Assembly (NCBI GenBank): GCA_023823795.1
Contig: CP085710.1
Span: 3,498,001-3,562,000, forward strand
From: Bacillus sp. F19
Lineage (GTDB): Bacteria; Bacillota; Bacilli; Bacillales; Bacillaceae
Length of the DNA stretch: 64,000 bases
Direction: 5' to 3'
Below the pieces are notes generated by a model. That model saw nothing but the letters and a program-made list of their open reading frames with translations, made no database searches and was not told the DNA's origin. Numbering within the stretch: the stretch's first letter is position 1; the number at the start of each line of letters is the position of its first letter. The translations under genes were made by a program, and so were the position numbers. Positions 9,987 to 20,657 of this stretch are shown piece by piece.

Positions 9987-11408
9987 TTAAGAGTGGATTG
10001 CTTTCCCATCAACTGCAAGTGCCGCTTCACCTATTGCTTCAGAGAGCGTCGGATGAGGATGAATGGTTTGTCCAATTTCCCAAGGAGTTGCATCAAGCAC
10101 CATTGCAAGCCCTGCTTCAGATATCATATCTGTCACATGCGGTCCAATCATATGAACACCAAGGAGATCATCTGTTTTTGCATCGGCTATTAATTTGACA
10201 AACCCATCAGATTCCCCAAAAACAAGCGCTTTGCCGATTGCACGGAATGAAAATTTGCCTGTTTTCACTTCAAAACCCGCTTTTTTCGCTTCATCTTCTG
10301 TATACCCGACGCTTGCAATTTCAGGTGTACTGTATACACATCTTGAAACTTTTTTATAATCAATTGCAGAAGGCGTATGTCCGGCAATATGCTCAACAGC
10401 TGTAATGCCCTCATGTGAAGCAACATGCGCAAGCTGAAGACCGCCTACAACGTCGCCAATCGCATAAATATGTGATTCTTTAGTCTGCATAAATTGATTC
10501 GTTTTAATAAAGCCATTTTCAAGCTGAATATCTGTATTTTCAATGCCGATGCCTTCAACATTTGCCTGACGTCCCACTGAAACAAGAATTTTTTCAGCAG
10601 AGAAGGTTTTCACATCACCTTTATGTTCAGCACTGATAGAAACAGCTTTTCCTTTTTCAAGAGTTTCAGACAGCACTTTAGCACCTGTTACAAGGTTAAT
10701 GCCTTTTTTCTTAAGCAAGCGCTGCATTTCTTTCGATATTTCAGCATCTTCAGTAGGCAGGATACGATCTGCATACTCAAGTACAGTAACTTCCAGTCCA
10801 AAATCAGAGAGCATAGAAGCCCACTCTATTCCAATTACCCCTCCGCCGACAATAATGATTGATTTAGGCAGTGATTCAAGCGCAAGTGCTTCATCAGACG
10901 TTAAAACAGATTCACCGTCAATTTCTAAACCTGGCAGACTGCGGGGTCTTGAGCCTGTAGAGACAATCACATTTTTCGGAATAAGCATTTCATTTTCCTC
11001 GCCGTTATTCATCTCAACAGAAATTGTTCCGGGCATTGGAGAGAAAATAGAAGGACCCAAAATACGGCCAATTCCTTCATAAACATCAATTTTCCCTTGC
11101 TTCATTAAATGCTGAACGCCTTTATGAAGCGTATCAATAATCGATTGTTTCCGTTCCTGAACCTTCGAGAAATCGAGCTCAACTCCTGAAGTGATGACGC
11201 CAAACTCTTCGCTTCTTTTTGCAGTTGCAAAAACTTCTGCACTTCTAAGCAGTGCTTTGCTTGGAATACATCCCGCATGAAGACAAGTGCCTCCAAGTTT
11301 TCCTTTTTCAACAATGGCTGTTTTTAAGCCAAGCTGGCTTGCGCGAATTGCGGCTACATATCCGCCTGTTCCGCCGCCTACAATGACGAGATCATAATCT
11401 GTTGCCAT
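9987..11408 (-). CDS. lpdV: Dihydrolipoyl dehydrogenase of the bkd complex (E3)
   Basis: 473 residues of the pyridine nucleotide-disulphide oxidoreductase family. It has an FAD-binding GGGTGGYVAA at the N terminus, a redox-active disulphide in GGTCLHAGCIPSKA near residue 40, a second dinucleotide fold GGGVIGIEWASM, and the C-terminal His-Glu dyad in HPHPTLSEA. It reoxidises the E2 lipoyl group with NAD. It starts 17 bp downstream of buk. Confidence 0.96.
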   Translation of the reverse strand: MATDYDLVIVGGGTGGYVAAIRASQLGLKTAIVEKGKLGGTCLHAGCIPSKALLRSAEVFATAKRSEEFGVITSGVELDFSKVQERKQSIIDTLHKGVQHLMKQGKIDVYEGIGRILGPSIFSPMPGTISVEMNNGEENEMLIPKNVIVSTGSRPRSLPGLEIDGESVLTSDEALALESLPKSIIIVGGGVIGIEWASMLSDFGLEVTVLEYADRILPTEDAEISKEMQRLLKKKGINLVTGAKVLSETLEKGKAVSISAEHKGDVKTFSAEKILVSVGRQANVEGIGIENTDIQLENGFIKTNQFMQTKESHIYAIGDVVGGLQLAHVASHEGITAVEHIAGHTPSAIDYKKVSRCVYSTPEIASVGYTEDEAKKAGFEVKTGKFSFRAIGKALVFGESDGFVKLIADAKTDDLLGVHMIGPHVTDMISEAGLAMVLDATPWEIGQTIHPHPTLSEAIGEAALAVDGKAIHS

Positions 11409-11425
11409 ACTGATGCTCCTCTCTA

Positions 11426-12541
11426 TTAAACCTGGTTGTAGATCTTAGAGTTCACTTTTTTATTCGGATATTCTTTCGCCTCTTCTTCACCTCTGAGAAC
11501 GCGAAGAGCTCCTTCCGTTAATGCCTGAAGTTCATTTTCACCGGGAAATACATTTACATCTGCGATCCAGTCTATGTAGGAAGAGATTTCTTTAACGAAT
11601 TTTTTCCCGTAGGCAAGACCGCCTGTTAGAATAATCGCATCCACTGTCCCTTTTAAAACAGCGCTTGCTGCACCTATTTCTTTGCCGATTTGATAGGCCA
11701 TTGCATCAAATATCAGTTTAGCCTTTTGATTTCCTTCAGCAATCATGCGTTCTACCTTCTGGCCATCATTGGTGCCAAGATAACCTACAAGCCCGCCATT
11801 GCCGACAAGCATTTTCATAACTTCCTCGCGATAATAGTCACCTGAATAGCATAGATTCACCAGATCCCCAGCAGGAACTGTACCTGCACGTTCAGGACTG
11901 AATGGTCCATCGCCATGAAGGCCATTGTTGACATCAATTACTTTCCCGAGCTTGTGAACTCCGACCGTTATCCCGCCGCCCATATGAGCCACAATCAAGT
12001 TCATTTCGCTGTATTTTTTTCCGTACTGCTGAGCAACTTTTCTTGCAACCGATTTTTGGTTTAAGGCATGAAAAATACTCTTTCGTTCGATAGATGGAAC
12101 TCCGGATACTTTCGCGATCGTTTCCATTTCATCTACAACGACCGGATCCACAATGAAAGAGGGAATATTTAACCCGCCGGCTATTTCAAATGCGATGATG
12201 CCTCCCAAATTTGAAGCGTGCTGGCCTGCAAAACCGATGCGAAGATCGTGAAGCATTTGTTCATTCACATGATAAGTTCCGCCTTCTATTGGACGAAGCA
12301 GTCCGCCTCTTCCGCATACTGCGCTTAATTTAGAGATATTAATGCCTTCTTCATCCAGCGTTTCAAGTATCGTCTGTTTTCGGAATTCATATTGATCAAT
12401 GATGCTGTTAAAGGCATTTATTATATCCGCATCATGCCGGATTGTTTTTTCAAAAATAGATCGTTCATTATCAAATACACCAATTTTCGTCGAGGTTGAA
12501 CCGGGATTTATGACGAGAATCCGATATTCTTTTTCTTGCAA
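11426..12541 (-). CDS. buk: Butyrate / branched-chain fatty-acid kinase
   Basis: 371 residues of the acetokinase (ASKHA) family. The N-terminal NPGSTSTK phosphate loop, the VAHMGGGIT segment near residue 190 and the C-terminal LTGGLAYGK motif are present. It converts (iso)butyryl phosphate plus ADP to the acid and ATP, following Ptb, so branched acyl-CoA oxidation yields ATP. It lies between bcd and lpdV, in the same order as in B. subtilis. Confidence 0.95.
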   Translation of the reverse strand: MQEKEYRILVINPGSTSTKIGVFDNERSIFEKTIRHDADIINAFNSIIDQYEFRKQTILETLDEEGINISKLSAVCGRGGLLRPIEGGTYHVNEQMLHDLRIGFAGQHASNLGGIIAFEIAGGLNIPSFIVDPVVVDEMETIAKVSGVPSIERKSIFHALNQKSVARKVAQQYGKKYSEMNLIVAHMGGGITVGVHKLGKVIDVNNGLHGDGPFSPERAGTVPAGDLVNLCYSGDYYREEVMKMLVGNGGLVGYLGTNDGQKVERMIAEGNQKAKLIFDAMAYQIGKEIGAASAVLKGTVDAIILTGGLAYGKKFVKEISSYIDWIADVNVFPGENELQALTEGALRVLRGEEEAKEYPNKKVNSKIYNQV

Positions 12542-12622
12542 CTTCTAAAACCTCCAAATATGAGAAAGATCAGACAGCGCTCTGACACACTGCCTTCGTA
12601 TCTCATCTCAAAAAATTGCCTA

Positions 12623-13717
12623 TTAGCGTCGGCTTAAAATGTGATTGCCATTTTGCAGAAACTGGCTGCGGGAATTTCTCATTCTTTCGATGCGCTCTTC
12701 AGCCAGGCGATCAGCAGCCGCATACGTAGGGATGCCGTCGCGTTTTGCAATTTCAAATACTCGTTCAATATTTTGATAAATGCCCTCTACTTTTTTCATT
12801 GCTCTTTCGCTGTTGTACCCAAGCAGCTCATCAGCTACGTTTATCACGCCGCCTGCATTAATGACATAGTCTGGCGCGTATGCAATTCCCATTTCATGAA
12901 TCGTATCGCCATGACGAGTTTCTTTTAACTGGTTATTTGCAGCACCTGCAATGACCTTAGCTTTGATTTGGGGAATTGTATCGTCATTAATAATAGCCCC
13001 AAGCGCACACGGTGCATAAATATCGCAGTCCACTCCGTAAATTTCATCAGGATTTACTGCTTTGGCACCGAAAGCTTCAACAGCTCTTTGAACAGCTTCT
13101 TTATTAATATCCGTCACAATCAGCTGTGCGCCTTCTTCGTGCAAATGTCTGCAGAGGTTGAAAGCAACGTTGCCTACACCTTGAACTGCAACAGTCTTGC
13201 CTTCCAATGAATCTGTTCCAAATGCAGCTTTTGCAGCAGCTTTCATTCCGCGGTATACGCCGAATGCCGTTACAGGTGAAGGGTTTCCTGAAGATCCGAA
13301 AGCAGGTGAAATACCCGTTACAAAATCTGTTTCTTCGTGGATCAAGTCCATATCTTCAACAGTAGTGCCTACATCTTCAGCAGTAATATAACGGCCATTT
13401 AGTCCTTGAATGTAACGGCCGAAAGCGCGGAACATTTCTTCATTTTTATCTTTGCGCGGATCTCCGATGATGACTGTTTTTCCTCCCCCAAGGTTTAACC
13501 CTGCAGCTGCATTCTTGTAAGTCATACCTTTAGCCAAACGAAGAGCATCTTCAATAGCATCGGCTTCTGAAGCGTATGTCCACATGCGCGTTCCGCCAAG
13601 TGCAGGTCCTAAAGTTGTATCATGAATAGCGATAATAGCTTTTAAACCTGATTGTTTATCTTGGCAAAAAACCAATTGCTCATAATCATATTGTTCCATA
13701 TATTTGAAAATTTCCAT
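12623..13717 (-). CDS. bcd: Leucine (branched-chain amino acid) dehydrogenase
   Basis: 364 residues, the usual length. It is a Glu/Leu/Phe/Val dehydrogenase: [10 protein letters not shown] and the catalytic-lysine region [19 protein letters not shown] near residue 80 precede a Rossmann domain with VQGVGNVAF near 180. It deaminates Leu, Val and Ile to the 2-oxoacids used by the Bkd complex, with NAD. About 81 bp separate it from buk, but all genes lie on one strand and probably share the sigma-54 transcript. Confidence 0.96.
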   Translation of the reverse strand: MEIFKYMEQYDYEQLVFCQDKQSGLKAIIAIHDTTLGPALGGTRMWTYASEADAIEDALRLAKGMTYKNAAAGLNLGGGKTVIIGDPRKDKNEEMFRAFGRYIQGLNGRYITAEDVGTTVEDMDLIHEETDFVTGISPAFGSSGNPSPVTAFGVYRGMKAAAKAAFGTDSLEGKTVAVQGVGNVAFNLCRHLHEEGAQLIVTDINKEAVQRAVEAFGAKAVNPDEIYGVDCDIYAPCALGAIINDDTIPQIKAKVIAGAANNQLKETRHGDTIHEMGIAYAPDYVINAGGVINVADELLGYNSERAMKKVEGIYQNIERVFEIAKRDGIPTYAAADRLAEERIERMRNSRSQFLQNGNHILSRR

Positions 13718-13767
13718 GTGTAAATCCTCCTAATGTCTTTTCGAATTCTTAAGCTTAGCATTTCCTC

Positions 13768-14658
13768 TTAACTTGAACATATCGCCAAAGCGAGTGAATA
13801 AAGTTTGCTTTCGGCTGAATCAGCACGGCTTGTTAAAACAATCGGCGCTTTTGCCCCTGCAATGATGGCTCCTACTTTTGCATTTGCAAAATACATGAGC
13901 GATTTATATAAAACATTTCCAACTTCAATGGTTGGTACTAAAAGGATATCAGACTGTCCTGCCACTTCGCTTTTGATGCCTTTATGCTCTGCAGCTTCAA
14001 ATGAAACTGCATTATCAAGTGCTAGGGGACCATCGACGATACAATCTTTAATCTGGCCTCTTTTGTTCATTTGCGTTAGAGCAGCAGCATCAATCGTTGC
14101 CTGCATGGAAGGATTAATAACTTCAACAGCTGCAAGCGGAGCTACCTTGGGCATGTCTATCCCAATCTTCTTTGCAACCATGACAGAATTTGCAAGAATT
14201 TGCTTTTTTTGGTCTAGATCTGGTGCAAGATTCATTGCTGCATCCGTTACAATTGTATATCTGTCGTAGCCGGGCACTTCAAAAACAGCGACATGAGAAA
14301 GAATTTTGCCTGTTCGAAGTCCGTATTCCTTGTTTAAAACAGCCTTTAAAATAACGGCAGTTGGAATATTTCCTTTCATTAAAACATCAGCTTCATTTTG
14401 AAAGACAGCTTTAACAGCAAATTCTGCAGCCTGTTCAACGGATACTGCATGCTTAATTGAAAACTTTTTTACATCAGCACTTCTTTCTTGAAGCATGATT
14501 TCGAGTTCCTCTTTATTTCCGAACAAAATAAAATCGGCAAGCCCCCGCTCTGAAGCCTCAATAACCGCTTCAAGTACTTCTGCATCTGCTGCAGATGCAA
14601 CTGCTACCGTTTTGTTCTTAAGCTGGGCTGCTTTTTCTAGCAGATCTTCTAAGTTCAT
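13768..14658 (-). CDS. ptb: Phosphate butyryltransferase
   Basis: 296 residues of the phosphate acetyl/butyryltransferase family. It exchanges CoA for phosphate on butyryl- or branched acyl-CoA, feeding Buk. Family segments include VLMKGNIPTAV near residue 90 and the C-terminal LVPTIEVGNVLYKSLMYF. It is the first gene of the bkd operon, and the sigma-54 promoter lies 50 bp upstream of its ATG. Confidence 0.95.
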   Translation of the reverse strand: MNLEDLLEKAAQLKNKTVAVASAADAEVLEAVIEASERGLADFILFGNKEELEIMLQERSADVKKFSIKHAVSVEQAAEFAVKAVFQNEADVLMKGNIPTAVILKAVLNKEYGLRTGKILSHVAVFEVPGYDRYTIVTDAAMNLAPDLDQKKQILANSVMVAKKIGIDMPKVAPLAAVEVINPSMQATIDAAALTQMNKRGQIKDCIVDGPLALDNAVSFEAAEHKGIKSEVAGQSDILLVPTIEVGNVLYKSLMYFANAKVGAIIAGAKAPIVLTSRADSAESKLYSLALAICSS

Positions 14659-14707
14659 TGTGTTTTCAACCCCTTCAAGATGTATTCACAGCACCCGTTA
14701 TTTTATA

Positions 14708-14724
14708 ATGCAAGAAGCGTGCCA
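14708..14724 (-). promoter_or_regulatory. Sigma-54 (SigL) promoter of the bkd operon
   Basis: On the minus strand the sequence is TGGCAC-N5-TTGCAT, an exact match to the -24/-12 consensus. It sits 50 bp upstream of ptb and downstream of the gene for the sigma-54 activator BkdR. In B. subtilis the bkd operon is SigL- and BkdR-dependent, so the assignment is strong. Confidence 0.93.
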
Positions 14725-14735
14725 ACATAAAAACT

Positions 14736-14749
14736 TGTAAACGCTTCAT
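14736..14749 (-). promoter_or_regulatory. cre-like site upstream of the sigma-54 promoter
   Basis: On the plus strand it reads TGTAAACGCTTCAT, 13 of 14 to TGWAARCGYTWNCW. It lies between the -24 box and the putative activator sites. CcpA bound here could block contact between BkdR and the sigma-54 holoenzyme. The regulatory role is inferred. Confidence 0.45.
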
Positions 14750-14783
14750 TTTTCGCTGCAGAAAACATGCATTTTTTTTCATA

Positions 14784-14817
14784 CCTTGCAATTAATTGCA
14801 TGCATCACTTTGCAAGG
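14784..14817. promoter_or_regulatory. Putative BkdR upstream activating sites
   Basis: CCTTGCAA (14784-14791) and TTGCAAGG (14810-14817) are exact inverted repeats, and TGCAATTAATTGCA (14787-14800) is itself a perfect palindrome. They lie 60-100 bp upstream of the -24 box and run into the last codons of bkdR, the usual distance for an enhancer-type sigma-54 activator. Binding by BkdR is inferred from position and symmetry. Confidence 0.5.
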
Positions 14818-16865
14818 TTGTATTTTTCTATTTTATAATACAGGTTTCTAAGCGAAATACCTAATGAAAGGGCCGTTTTTGTCCGATTAAAGTTATGCTT
14901 GACCAGCGCTTCCCTTATGAGCACTTCTTCAAGCTGTTCTACGGATTCTGCAAGAGTTTGATTGCCTGCACTTTCTCTAGGATAGGCTTGTCCGCCTGAC
15001 TTTTTTTCATCATCCTGCGCGAGTTCCGGCAAATGCTGAGCGGCAATTTCCGTTTCATTGTATTTCATAAAAATCATGGCTCTACCAAGGACATTCTCAA
15101 GTTCTCTTACATTACCGGGCCAGCTGTGCGCAACGAGCCTGTCCAAAGCTGATTCTTCAATTCCTTCAATGCTTCTGCCATAGTCCTGATTTAGTTTCCT
15201 GATAAGGTGCTCAGCAAGCATTGGGATATCGCTTTTTCTGTTCCTGAGCGGAGGAATCGAAATTGGGTAGCGATTTAATCTGTAATACAAATCTTCACGG
15301 AAAGTGCCTTCTGCCATAGCTTTTTCGATATTAATATTTGTTGCGGCAATGACTCTCACATTGATTGGAATGGACTTTGTTGAACCGACCCTGACAATTT
15401 CTTTTTCCTGCAGCACCCGAAGCAGTTTTGCCTGTACATTCGCTGAAAGTTCCCCAATTTCATCCAGAAAAATGCTCCCTTTATTGGCTTCTTCAAAAAA
15501 TCCTCTTTTTCCGCCCCGTTTCGCTCCTGAGAATGCCCCTTCCTCGTAGCCAAACAGTTCACTCTCCAGCAAAGTTTCTGAAATAGCCGCACAATTCACA
15601 CGGATAAACTTGTTGTATTTCCTGTCACTTGCGTTATGTATCGCATGGGCAAATAATTCTTTTCCTGTCCCTGATTCCCCTCTCAGAAGAACAGTCGCAG
15701 GTGTCTTAGCTCCAAGCTTGGCCTGCTCAATCGCAAGTTTGATTTCTTCGCTTTCTCCGATGATATCTTCAAAGGCATACTTCGCTTCAAGTGTTCTGAT
15801 AATTTGTCTGGCCCTGTTCAATTCTGTTGTTAAAGTCTGTATCTCGGACATATCATGAATAATGCCCACACTTCCTTTAAGTTTCCCATCTACAATGATT
15901 GGGGCTACATTTACAATGACATCTTTCTTCCCCGGACCAACCTTCATCCGCACGCCTCTTACAGGTCTTCTCGTTTCAAGAACCTTCATATGCATACTTT
16001 CACCTTCAGAGATGTCAGCTGTTGCAGGCATTCCCAGCACTTGTTCTTCTGTTAGGCCAGTCATCCTGGAATAGGCAGGATTAATTAGAATCCCTCTTCC
16101 TTCTTCATCTACAACAGTAATGGCTTCGTCAGATGATTGTATGATGGCTTGAAGAAGCGTTTGAATCTCCTTTAAGTTCGTCATCTCTTCTGCCAGGTTC
16201 ACAATATCGGTGATATCTTTAAACAAAGAAAGAGCACCGAGCAGTATTCCCGAGTCATCAAAGATCGGGATTCTTGTCGTAATGATTTTAAGTCCATTTT
16301 CAAAAACTTGTTCCTGATTCATTTCGACTTCTTTTGTTTTCAGGATTCTTGGAAGCTTGCTTGAAGGAATCATCTCTTCGATAAGACGGCCTATAACATC
16401 TCCCTTTTTTAATCCTGTCATCCGCTCTGCTGTTTTATTAAATAGTATAACCCGTTCCTTATCATCAATGACAATCATGCCATCATTCGTTGAATCAAAA
16501 ATGGTTTCATGCTTATGTGTGATATCTTTTAAAGCTGTAATCAAATTTTCTTTCTGATTGATAAGATTGGAAATGATGTGAGCGACAGTGCCCGGAATAA
16601 TAACCGTATTCCTGCTTCTGCATTTAAGCAGGTCCTCAAACACCTCATTGCTGCCAGTTGCCTCTACTACTATATTGATCTGATCGGATAAAAGCGGCTT
16701 CCATTCAGAACTTGTCAAGATTCCCAGCTTTTTTGCAAGCTGTATGCCTGGTGCTTCCGGCTTAATATCCACAACCGCCATGATTTCCATAGCTTTTATT
16801 TCCAAAAGCATTTTGAGCAGTGCTGTCCCGCCTTGTCCCGCCCCCACCAGCAAGACCTTTTGCAT
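14805..16865 (-). CDS. bkdR: Sigma-54-dependent transcriptional activator BkdR
   Basis: 686 residues. An N-terminal Rossmann-like segment ([14 protein letters not shown]) is followed by two PAS domains (about 115-230 and 240-350). The AAA+ domain has Walker A GESGTGKE near residue 400, a GAFSGA loop (GAFTGA variant that contacts sigma-54) and Walker [12 protein letters not shown]-terminal Fis-type helix-turn-helix ends at [11 protein letters not shown]. It activates the adjacent ptb-bkdB operon, presumably on sensing a branched-chain metabolite. Confidence 0.95.
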   Translation of the reverse strand: MQKVLLVGAGQGGTALLKMLLEIKAMEIMAVVDIKPEAPGIQLAKKLGILTSSEWKPLLSDQINIVVEATGSNEVFEDLLKCRSRNTVIIPGTVAHIISNLINQKENLITALKDITHKHETIFDSTNDGMIVIDDKERVILFNKTAERMTGLKKGDVIGRLIEEMIPSSKLPRILKTKEVEMNQEQVFENGLKIITTRIPIFDDSGILLGALSLFKDITDIVNLAEEMTNLKEIQTLLQAIIQSSDEAITVVDEEGRGILINPAYSRMTGLTEEQVLGMPATADISEGESMHMKVLETRRPVRGVRMKVGPGKKDVIVNVAPIIVDGKLKGSVGIIHDMSEIQTLTTELNRARQIIRTLEAKYAFEDIIGESEEIKLAIEQAKLGAKTPATVLLRGESGTGKELFAHAIHNASDRKYNKFIRVNCAAISETLLESELFGYEEGAFSGAKRGGKRGFFEEANKGSIFLDEIGELSANVQAKLLRVLQEKEIVRVGSTKSIPINVRVIAATNINIEKAMAEGTFREDLYYRLNRYPISIPPLRNRKSDIPMLAEHLIRKLNQDYGRSIEGIEESALDRLVAHSWPGNVRELENVLGRAMIFMKYNETEIAAQHLPELAQDDEKKSGGQAYPRESAGNQTLAESVEQLEEVLIREALVKHNFNRTKTALSLGISLRNLYYKIEKYNLAK

Positions 16866-17017
16866 AATGATTACCCCTTACCGTTTTTATGTAAAATATA
16901 TATAAAAATGATTTTGCAAAATTTTGCACAGTTTCATCATATCACTTTTTGTTCACTTGACAAATTTTTTTTTTCGTTGAACAATTTAAACAGACGAAGG
17001 GGAAAGGATTATAAAAA

Positions 17018-17272
17018 ATGATACGAATTTTCGCTCTATTAATAATGGTGATTCCTGGAGTTTTGGCGGGCTACGGCATTAAATTAATGCGTGACATGCT
17101 CTTTGGTATTCTTCAGGCGCCTTTTCCAAACCTATGGCTGCAATTCATTGCCGGGCTGCTTTTATTTGCCGGAGGATTAAGTTTTGTAGCAGGATTTATT
17201 TTTTACCGTGACCGCAAACGAAATAAAGTGCAGAAAAAATTTCAGAAAAACAAAAGAACCCCGTTAGTTTGA
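17018..17272 (+). CDS. yqzF: YqzF-like small membrane protein (DUF2627)
   Basis: 84 residues with two hydrophobic segments (about 4-22 and 40-62) and a basic C-terminal tail, so an integral membrane protein with the tail probably cytoplasmic. It matches the DUF2627/YqzF family in sequence and in place beside bkdR. The ATG at 17018 follows AGGGGAAAGG. Function unknown. It is divergent from bkdR, and the 152-bp gap holds both promoters. Confidence 0.8.
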   Translation: MIRIFALLIMVIPGVLAGYGIKLMRDMLFGILQAPFPNLWLQFIAGLLLFAGGLSFVAGFIFYRDRKRNKVQKKFQKNKRTPLV

Positions 17273-17284
17273 GATAAACGGGGG
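17258..17284 (-). terminator. Terminator of yqiK, overlapping the yqzF end
   Basis: CCCCGTTA (17259-17266) pairs with TAAACGGGG (17275-17283) with one bulge. On the minus strand it is followed by TTCTTTTGTTTTT, so it ends yqiK. It may also stop yqzF weakly. Confidence 0.65.
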
Positions 17285-17288
17285 CAAA

Positions 17289-18011
17289 TTATTTCTTTTT
17301 TAACGATAAAGCTTTTTCGGGATAATCCGTGAAAAATCCTGCACACTGTGCTTTATAAAGGAATTGAATTGTCGGCTCATCATTGACAGTAAAAGGACGA
17401 ACTTGGATTCCGTTAGCCTGAGAATGGAAGATGACATGCGGGTCAGCAGCATAATGAACAGGATGGATTGCTCTTGCTGAAAGTGTCTTAGCATAATTCC
17501 ACGGTTCAAACAGCCTTTCGCTTAAAAGAGCTGCCGTTTCCAGTTCATTTGAGATTCTATGACACAGCATCAGGCTTTCATGATTAAAAGATGAGAGAAT
17601 GACTCGATTTTGCATCTTGTGAGTGAAAATCTGCTGTATCACCTTTTCTTCAAGCTCCTGATATTGAATCCGGTCATTTTTAAGTTCAATATTCAGGAGA
17701 AAATCTGAAGAACTGCTCCATGCCAGCACTTCTTCAAGTGATGGGATAAATGCTTTTCCTGAGTGCTCAGGAAAAAGATAGCTTGCATCCAGGCTTTTAA
17801 GCTGCGAAAAGGTTAAGTCCTTTACAAAACCTTTGCCATTTGTTGTACGGTCAACCGATTCATCATGAATGACAACAGGAACTCCGTCCTTTGAGAGGTG
17901 AACATCTAATTCAATTCCATCTGCACCTGATTCAATCGCTGCTTTAAAAGAAGGCATCGTATTTTCAGGACAAGTACCTGCAGCACCACGGTGTCCAAAT
18001 ATTTTGGTCAA
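17289..18011 (-). CDS. yqiK: Glycerophosphodiester phosphodiesterase (YqiK/UgpQ-like)
   Basis: 240 residues from a TTG start at 18011. The GDPD signature is complete: [13 protein letters not shown] at the N terminus, [17 protein letters not shown] near 40 and ELK near 125. It hydrolyses glycerophosphodiesters to glycerol-3-phosphate and an alcohol. TTG is chosen because AAAGGTGAT lies 4-5 nt upstream and the product then begins directly at the conserved block, as in B. subtilis YqiK. Upstream ATGs lack a ribosome site. No signal peptide, so probably cytosolic. Confidence 0.88.
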   Translation of the reverse strand: MTKIFGHRGAAGTCPENTMPSFKAAIESGADGIELDVHLSKDGVPVVIHDESVDRTTNGKGFVKDLTFSQLKSLDASYLFPEHSGKAFIPSLEEVLAWSSSSDFLLNIELKNDRIQYQELEEKVIQQIFTHKMQNRVILSSFNHESLMLCHRISNELETAALLSERLFEPWNYAKTLSARAIHPVHYAADPHVIFHSQANGIQVRPFTVNDEPTIQFLYKAQCAGFFTDYPEKALSLKKK

Positions 18012-18057
18012 AAACATCACCTTTTTCATTATTTTTAGAAAGGAGCATAAAAGACCT

Positions 18058-18204
18058 ATGAGACCACTTCCAATTTCCGCTGAAACAGCGATAAAGCTTG
18101 CTGAGGAACTAAACGTGCCGATTGAACAAATTATGCATATGCCCAAGCATATCCTACTTGCTAAGCTCTCTGAAATGCAGAATAAGAAAGACAATAAAGA
18201 GTAA
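18058..18204 (+). CDS. YycC-family small protein
   Basis: 48 residues starting [20 protein letters not shown], with the distinctive [16 protein letters not shown] core ([17 protein letters not shown]). It resembles B. subtilis YycC, which lies elsewhere in that genome. The ATG at 18058 follows AAAGGAG 12 nt upstream. An upstream in-frame start would overlap yqiK and has no ribosome site. It is helical and cytosolic; function unknown. A strong terminator follows. Confidence 0.75.
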   Translation: MRPLPISAETAIKLAEELNVPIEQIMHMPKHILLAKLSEMQNKKDNKE

Positions 18205-18210
18205 AAAGGC

Positions 18211-18245
18211 AAAGAACCCAATTTCAGTTGATTGGGTTCTTTTTT
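18211..18245 (+). terminator. Terminator of the YycC-like gene
   Basis: AAAGAACCCAAT (18211-18222) and ATTGGGTTCTTTTTT (18231-18245) form a 12-bp stem with an 8-nt loop and T-tract. It lies between convergent genes and can also serve spo0A on the minus strand. Confidence 0.9.
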
Positions 18246-18274
18246 ATTATCCAGCTTCTAAGATTCTATCGCTC

Positions 18275-19066
18275 TCAAGAAGCTTTATGCTCTAAACGCA
18301 ATTTGTCAGCGACCATTGCGATGAATTCAGAATTAGTCGGTTTAGCTTTAGACATGCTTACTGTATACCCGAATAAAGAGGAAATGGATTCAATATTCCC
18401 GCGGCTCCATGCTACTTCAATTGCATGACGGATAGCACGCTCTACACGGCTTGCTGTCGTATTATATTTTTTGGCGATATCAGGGTACAGTACTTTTGTT
18501 ATAGAACCGAGCAGTTCGATATCATTATAAACCATCGAAATGGCCTCTCTTAAATATAAATAGCCTTTAATGTGAGCAGGAACACCAATTTCGTGAATAA
18601 TGCTTGTAATGTTCGCATCAAGGTTTCTTCCTTTATTTTCTGACTGGGATCGGAGAGAGGAGTTCGATCTTGAAAGAATCGGTGCTGCTGATTTTCCGCT
18701 GACTTGACGAATATGATTGACCAGGTTTTCCATATCAAAAGGTTTTAAGATGAAATAAGAGGCACCAAGGTCAACTGCTTTCTTTGTAACATCTTCCTGT
18801 CCAAAGGCTGTCAGCATAATGACATTAGGCTGTTTGGATTTTTCCATCTCCCTCACTTTTTCTAAAACAGCAAGTCCGTCCAGGTGAGGCATGATAATAT
18901 CCAAAACAAGCACATCAGGGTCTTTATCCTTTAACATATTCAGACACTCTTGTCCGTTATATGCAATGCCAAGCACTTCCATGTCTTCCTGACTTGAAAT
19001 AAATTCATCCAAAAGCCCCACTAACTCCCGATTATCATCAACGATACACACTTTTATTTTTTTCAA
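18275..19066 (-). CDS. spo0A: Sporulation master response regulator Spo0A
   Basis: 263 residues. The receiver domain (1-125) has the acidic pair D10/D11, phospho-acceptor D56 in [11 protein letters not shown] and the conserved K in ILKPFD. The C-terminal effector domain (from about 150) carries the Spo0A helix-turn-helix, which binds 0A boxes (TGTCGAA). It is the terminal regulator of the phosphorelay and controls sporulation and, at low phosphorylation, matrix genes through sinI. It follows spoIVB, as in other bacilli, with its own promoter. Confidence 0.98.
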   Translation of the reverse strand: MKKIKVCIVDDNRELVGLLDEFISSQEDMEVLGIAYNGQECLNMLKDKDPDVLVLDIIMPHLDGLAVLEKVREMEKSKQPNVIMLTAFGQEDVTKKAVDLGASYFILKPFDMENLVNHIRQVSGKSAAPILSRSNSSLRSQSENKGRNLDANITSIIHEIGVPAHIKGYLYLREAISMVYNDIELLGSITKVLYPDIAKKYNTTASRVERAIRHAIEVAWSRGNIESISSLFGYTVSMSKAKPTNSEFIAMVADKLRLEHKAS

Positions 19067-19137
19067 TTAAGCTTCCTCCTCAGTCTTCATTTCCCGCCTA
19101 AATCGATAGTATCTCTATACATCATTCTAAATGAGAA

Positions 19138-19164
19138 TTTCGACAATGCAACAAAAATTCCTCT
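19138..19164 (-). promoter_or_regulatory. Sigma-H promoter of spo0A with 0A box
   Basis: The minus strand reads AGAGGAATT, an 11-bp spacer and GTCGAAA, fitting the sigma-H consensus RnAGGAWWW-N11/12-RnnGAAT with one mismatch. The -10 region overlaps TTGTCGAA (19146-19139), an exact 0A box. Further 0A-like boxes lie upstream: TTTCGACG at 19226-19233 (one mismatch) and plus-strand TTGTCGAA at 19269-19276. This matches known spo0A autoregulation. The remaining 301-bp gap is AT-rich. Confidence 0.8.
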
Positions 19165-19324
19165 TATTATTTTAAAAAATACCAAAAAAATGAAATAACT
19201 AAATTTTCCTTCAATTTCCTCACGATTTCGACGTTTTGCGCTATTAAACGTTTACAAGGTTAAACAGTTTTGTCGAAAAATCTTCTTTCACTTATTTTAT
19301 CTAATTATGAACGATAAATAAAGC

Positions 19325-19362
19325 CAAAAAAATAGCTGTTAAGAAACTTGTCTCAACAGCTA
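19325..19362 (-). terminator. Terminator of spoIVB
   Basis: TAGCTGTT (19333-19340) and AACAGCTA (19355-19362) pair. On the minus strand the stem is followed by TTTTTTTGG, immediately after the spoIVB stop. Confidence 0.8.
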
Positions 19363-19367
19363 ATTCA

Positions 19368-20657
19368 TCAGCTCGATTTTTTTGTATCTTTATGATAAAT
19401 ATCAATTCCCGCTTCGCTCAGCATCCACTCGATATGAACGCCATAACCTGAAGTTGGGTCATTTACAAATACATGTGTGACAGCTCCTATCACTTTTCCA
19501 TTTTGAATAATCGGGCTGCCGCTCATCCCTTGAACAATTCCGCCTGATTTCGCTAAAAGCACCGGGTCGGTAATCTTTATAACCATCCCTTTTATAGCAG
19601 GAAACTTTTGAGGAGTTGAATTGACAATTTCCACATCAAATTCTTCTACTTTGTCCTGATCGACAACCGTCAAAATGTGAGCCGGACCTTCCTTTACTTC
19701 GTTGGATAACGCGATTGGCATTGGCTTATCATAAAGACCATTTGACATGTCCTCATTCAGCTTGCCAAATATTCCGAATGGGCTGTTGCGGGTAATATTG
19801 CCGATCACTTGACGGTCGCTTGAAAACCTTGCCAGTTTTTCACCTGGATTTCCGTTGCTTCCTTTTTCAATCGATGTCACTGTAGATCTTACAACTTGGC
19901 CATCCTGAACGACTATCGGCTTTTTCGTATCCATATCGGAAATCACATGGCCTAGAGCCCCATATTTTTTTGAATTAGGATCATAAAAAGTCATGGTCCC
20001 TATTCCGGCTGCAGAGTCACGTATATATAAACCAATTCGATACGCACGTTCATTTTCATCTTTAAGAGGAACTAATTTCGTTTCAATTTCTTTATTTTCT
20101 CTAGAGATGACTAAATCCAAAGGCTTGCCTGTTTTTCCAGCATCCTGAATAAAAGGTGTTACATCACTCATGTTTTCAACTGTAGAGCCATTTATCTTTT
20201 TAATTATATCTCCGACTTGGACACCTGCAATTTCGCCAGGTGATTTTTTACCTTCGGCAGTTTTTATTTGATGATGACCTACAACCAGAACACCAAGCGT
20301 ATTCAGTTTTACACCAATTGATTGGCCGCCTGGTATGATTTTAAAATCTTCAAGCACTTTTACATTCACTTTTTTAATCGGAATTCCGGCTAGATCAAAT
20401 ACTATTTCACCAACTCCGCTTTGCTTGCCTTCAATCTGAAGGGATTCAGCGCCAGTTTTAATAGAAAAAACATGTTCTGAATCGCCGGTATTTGCACCAG
20501 CCTGCAGAGATGTTTCCATTGATAATTGCTGATTTTCAAATACAGTTAAAGAATTTGGCAATTGAATGTATTCTTTAACAGGTTTTACAAATCCTAAACT
20601 CATTAAAGAAACAAGGAGAATACAACCAATTATTTTTCTAATTTTATCAAAGCTCAA
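19368..20657 (-). CDS. spoIVB: SpoIVB serine peptidase, sigma-K checkpoint signal
   Basis: 429 residues from a TTG start at 20657 that follows GAGGAG by 9 nt; upstream ATGs lack such a site, and family length is about 425. One N-terminal membrane segment ([16 protein letters not shown]) is followed by a PDZ domain (about 110-200) and an S55 peptidase domain with His in GALGHVISD and Ser in [10 protein letters not shown]. Secreted by the forespore into the intermembrane space, it cleaves SpoIVFA to trigger pro-sigma-K processing. Confidence 0.94.
   Translation of the reverse strand: MSFDKIRKIIGCILLVSLMSLGFVKPVKEYIQLPNSLTVFENQQLSMETSLQAGANTGDSEHVFSIKTGAESLQIEGKQSGVGEIVFDLAGIPIKKVNVKVLEDFKIIPGGQSIGVKLNTLGVLVVGHHQIKTAEGKKSPGEIAGVQVGDIIKKINGSTVENMSDVTPFIQDAGKTGKPLDLVISRENKEIETKLVPLKDENERAYRIGLYIRDSAAGIGTMTFYDPNSKKYGALGHVISDMDTKKPIVVQDGQVVRSTVTSIEKGSNGNPGEKLARFSSDRQVIGNITRNSPFGIFGKLNEDMSNGLYDKPMPIALSNEVKEGPAHILTVVDQDKVEEFDVEIVNSTPQKFPAIKGMVIKITDPVLLAKSGGIVQGMSGSPIIQNGKVIGAVTHVFVNDPTSGYGVHIEWMLSEAGIDIYHKDTKKSS

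Noticed and set aside
13805-14269. 154-codon plus-strand frame opposite ptb
   Set aside because: Antisense shadow of an intact conserved gene, with no promoter or ribosome site.
18012-18221. Longer N terminus of yqiK
   Set aside because: It would overlap the YycC-like gene on the other strand and lacks a ribosome site; the GDPD domain starts right at the TTG at 18011.
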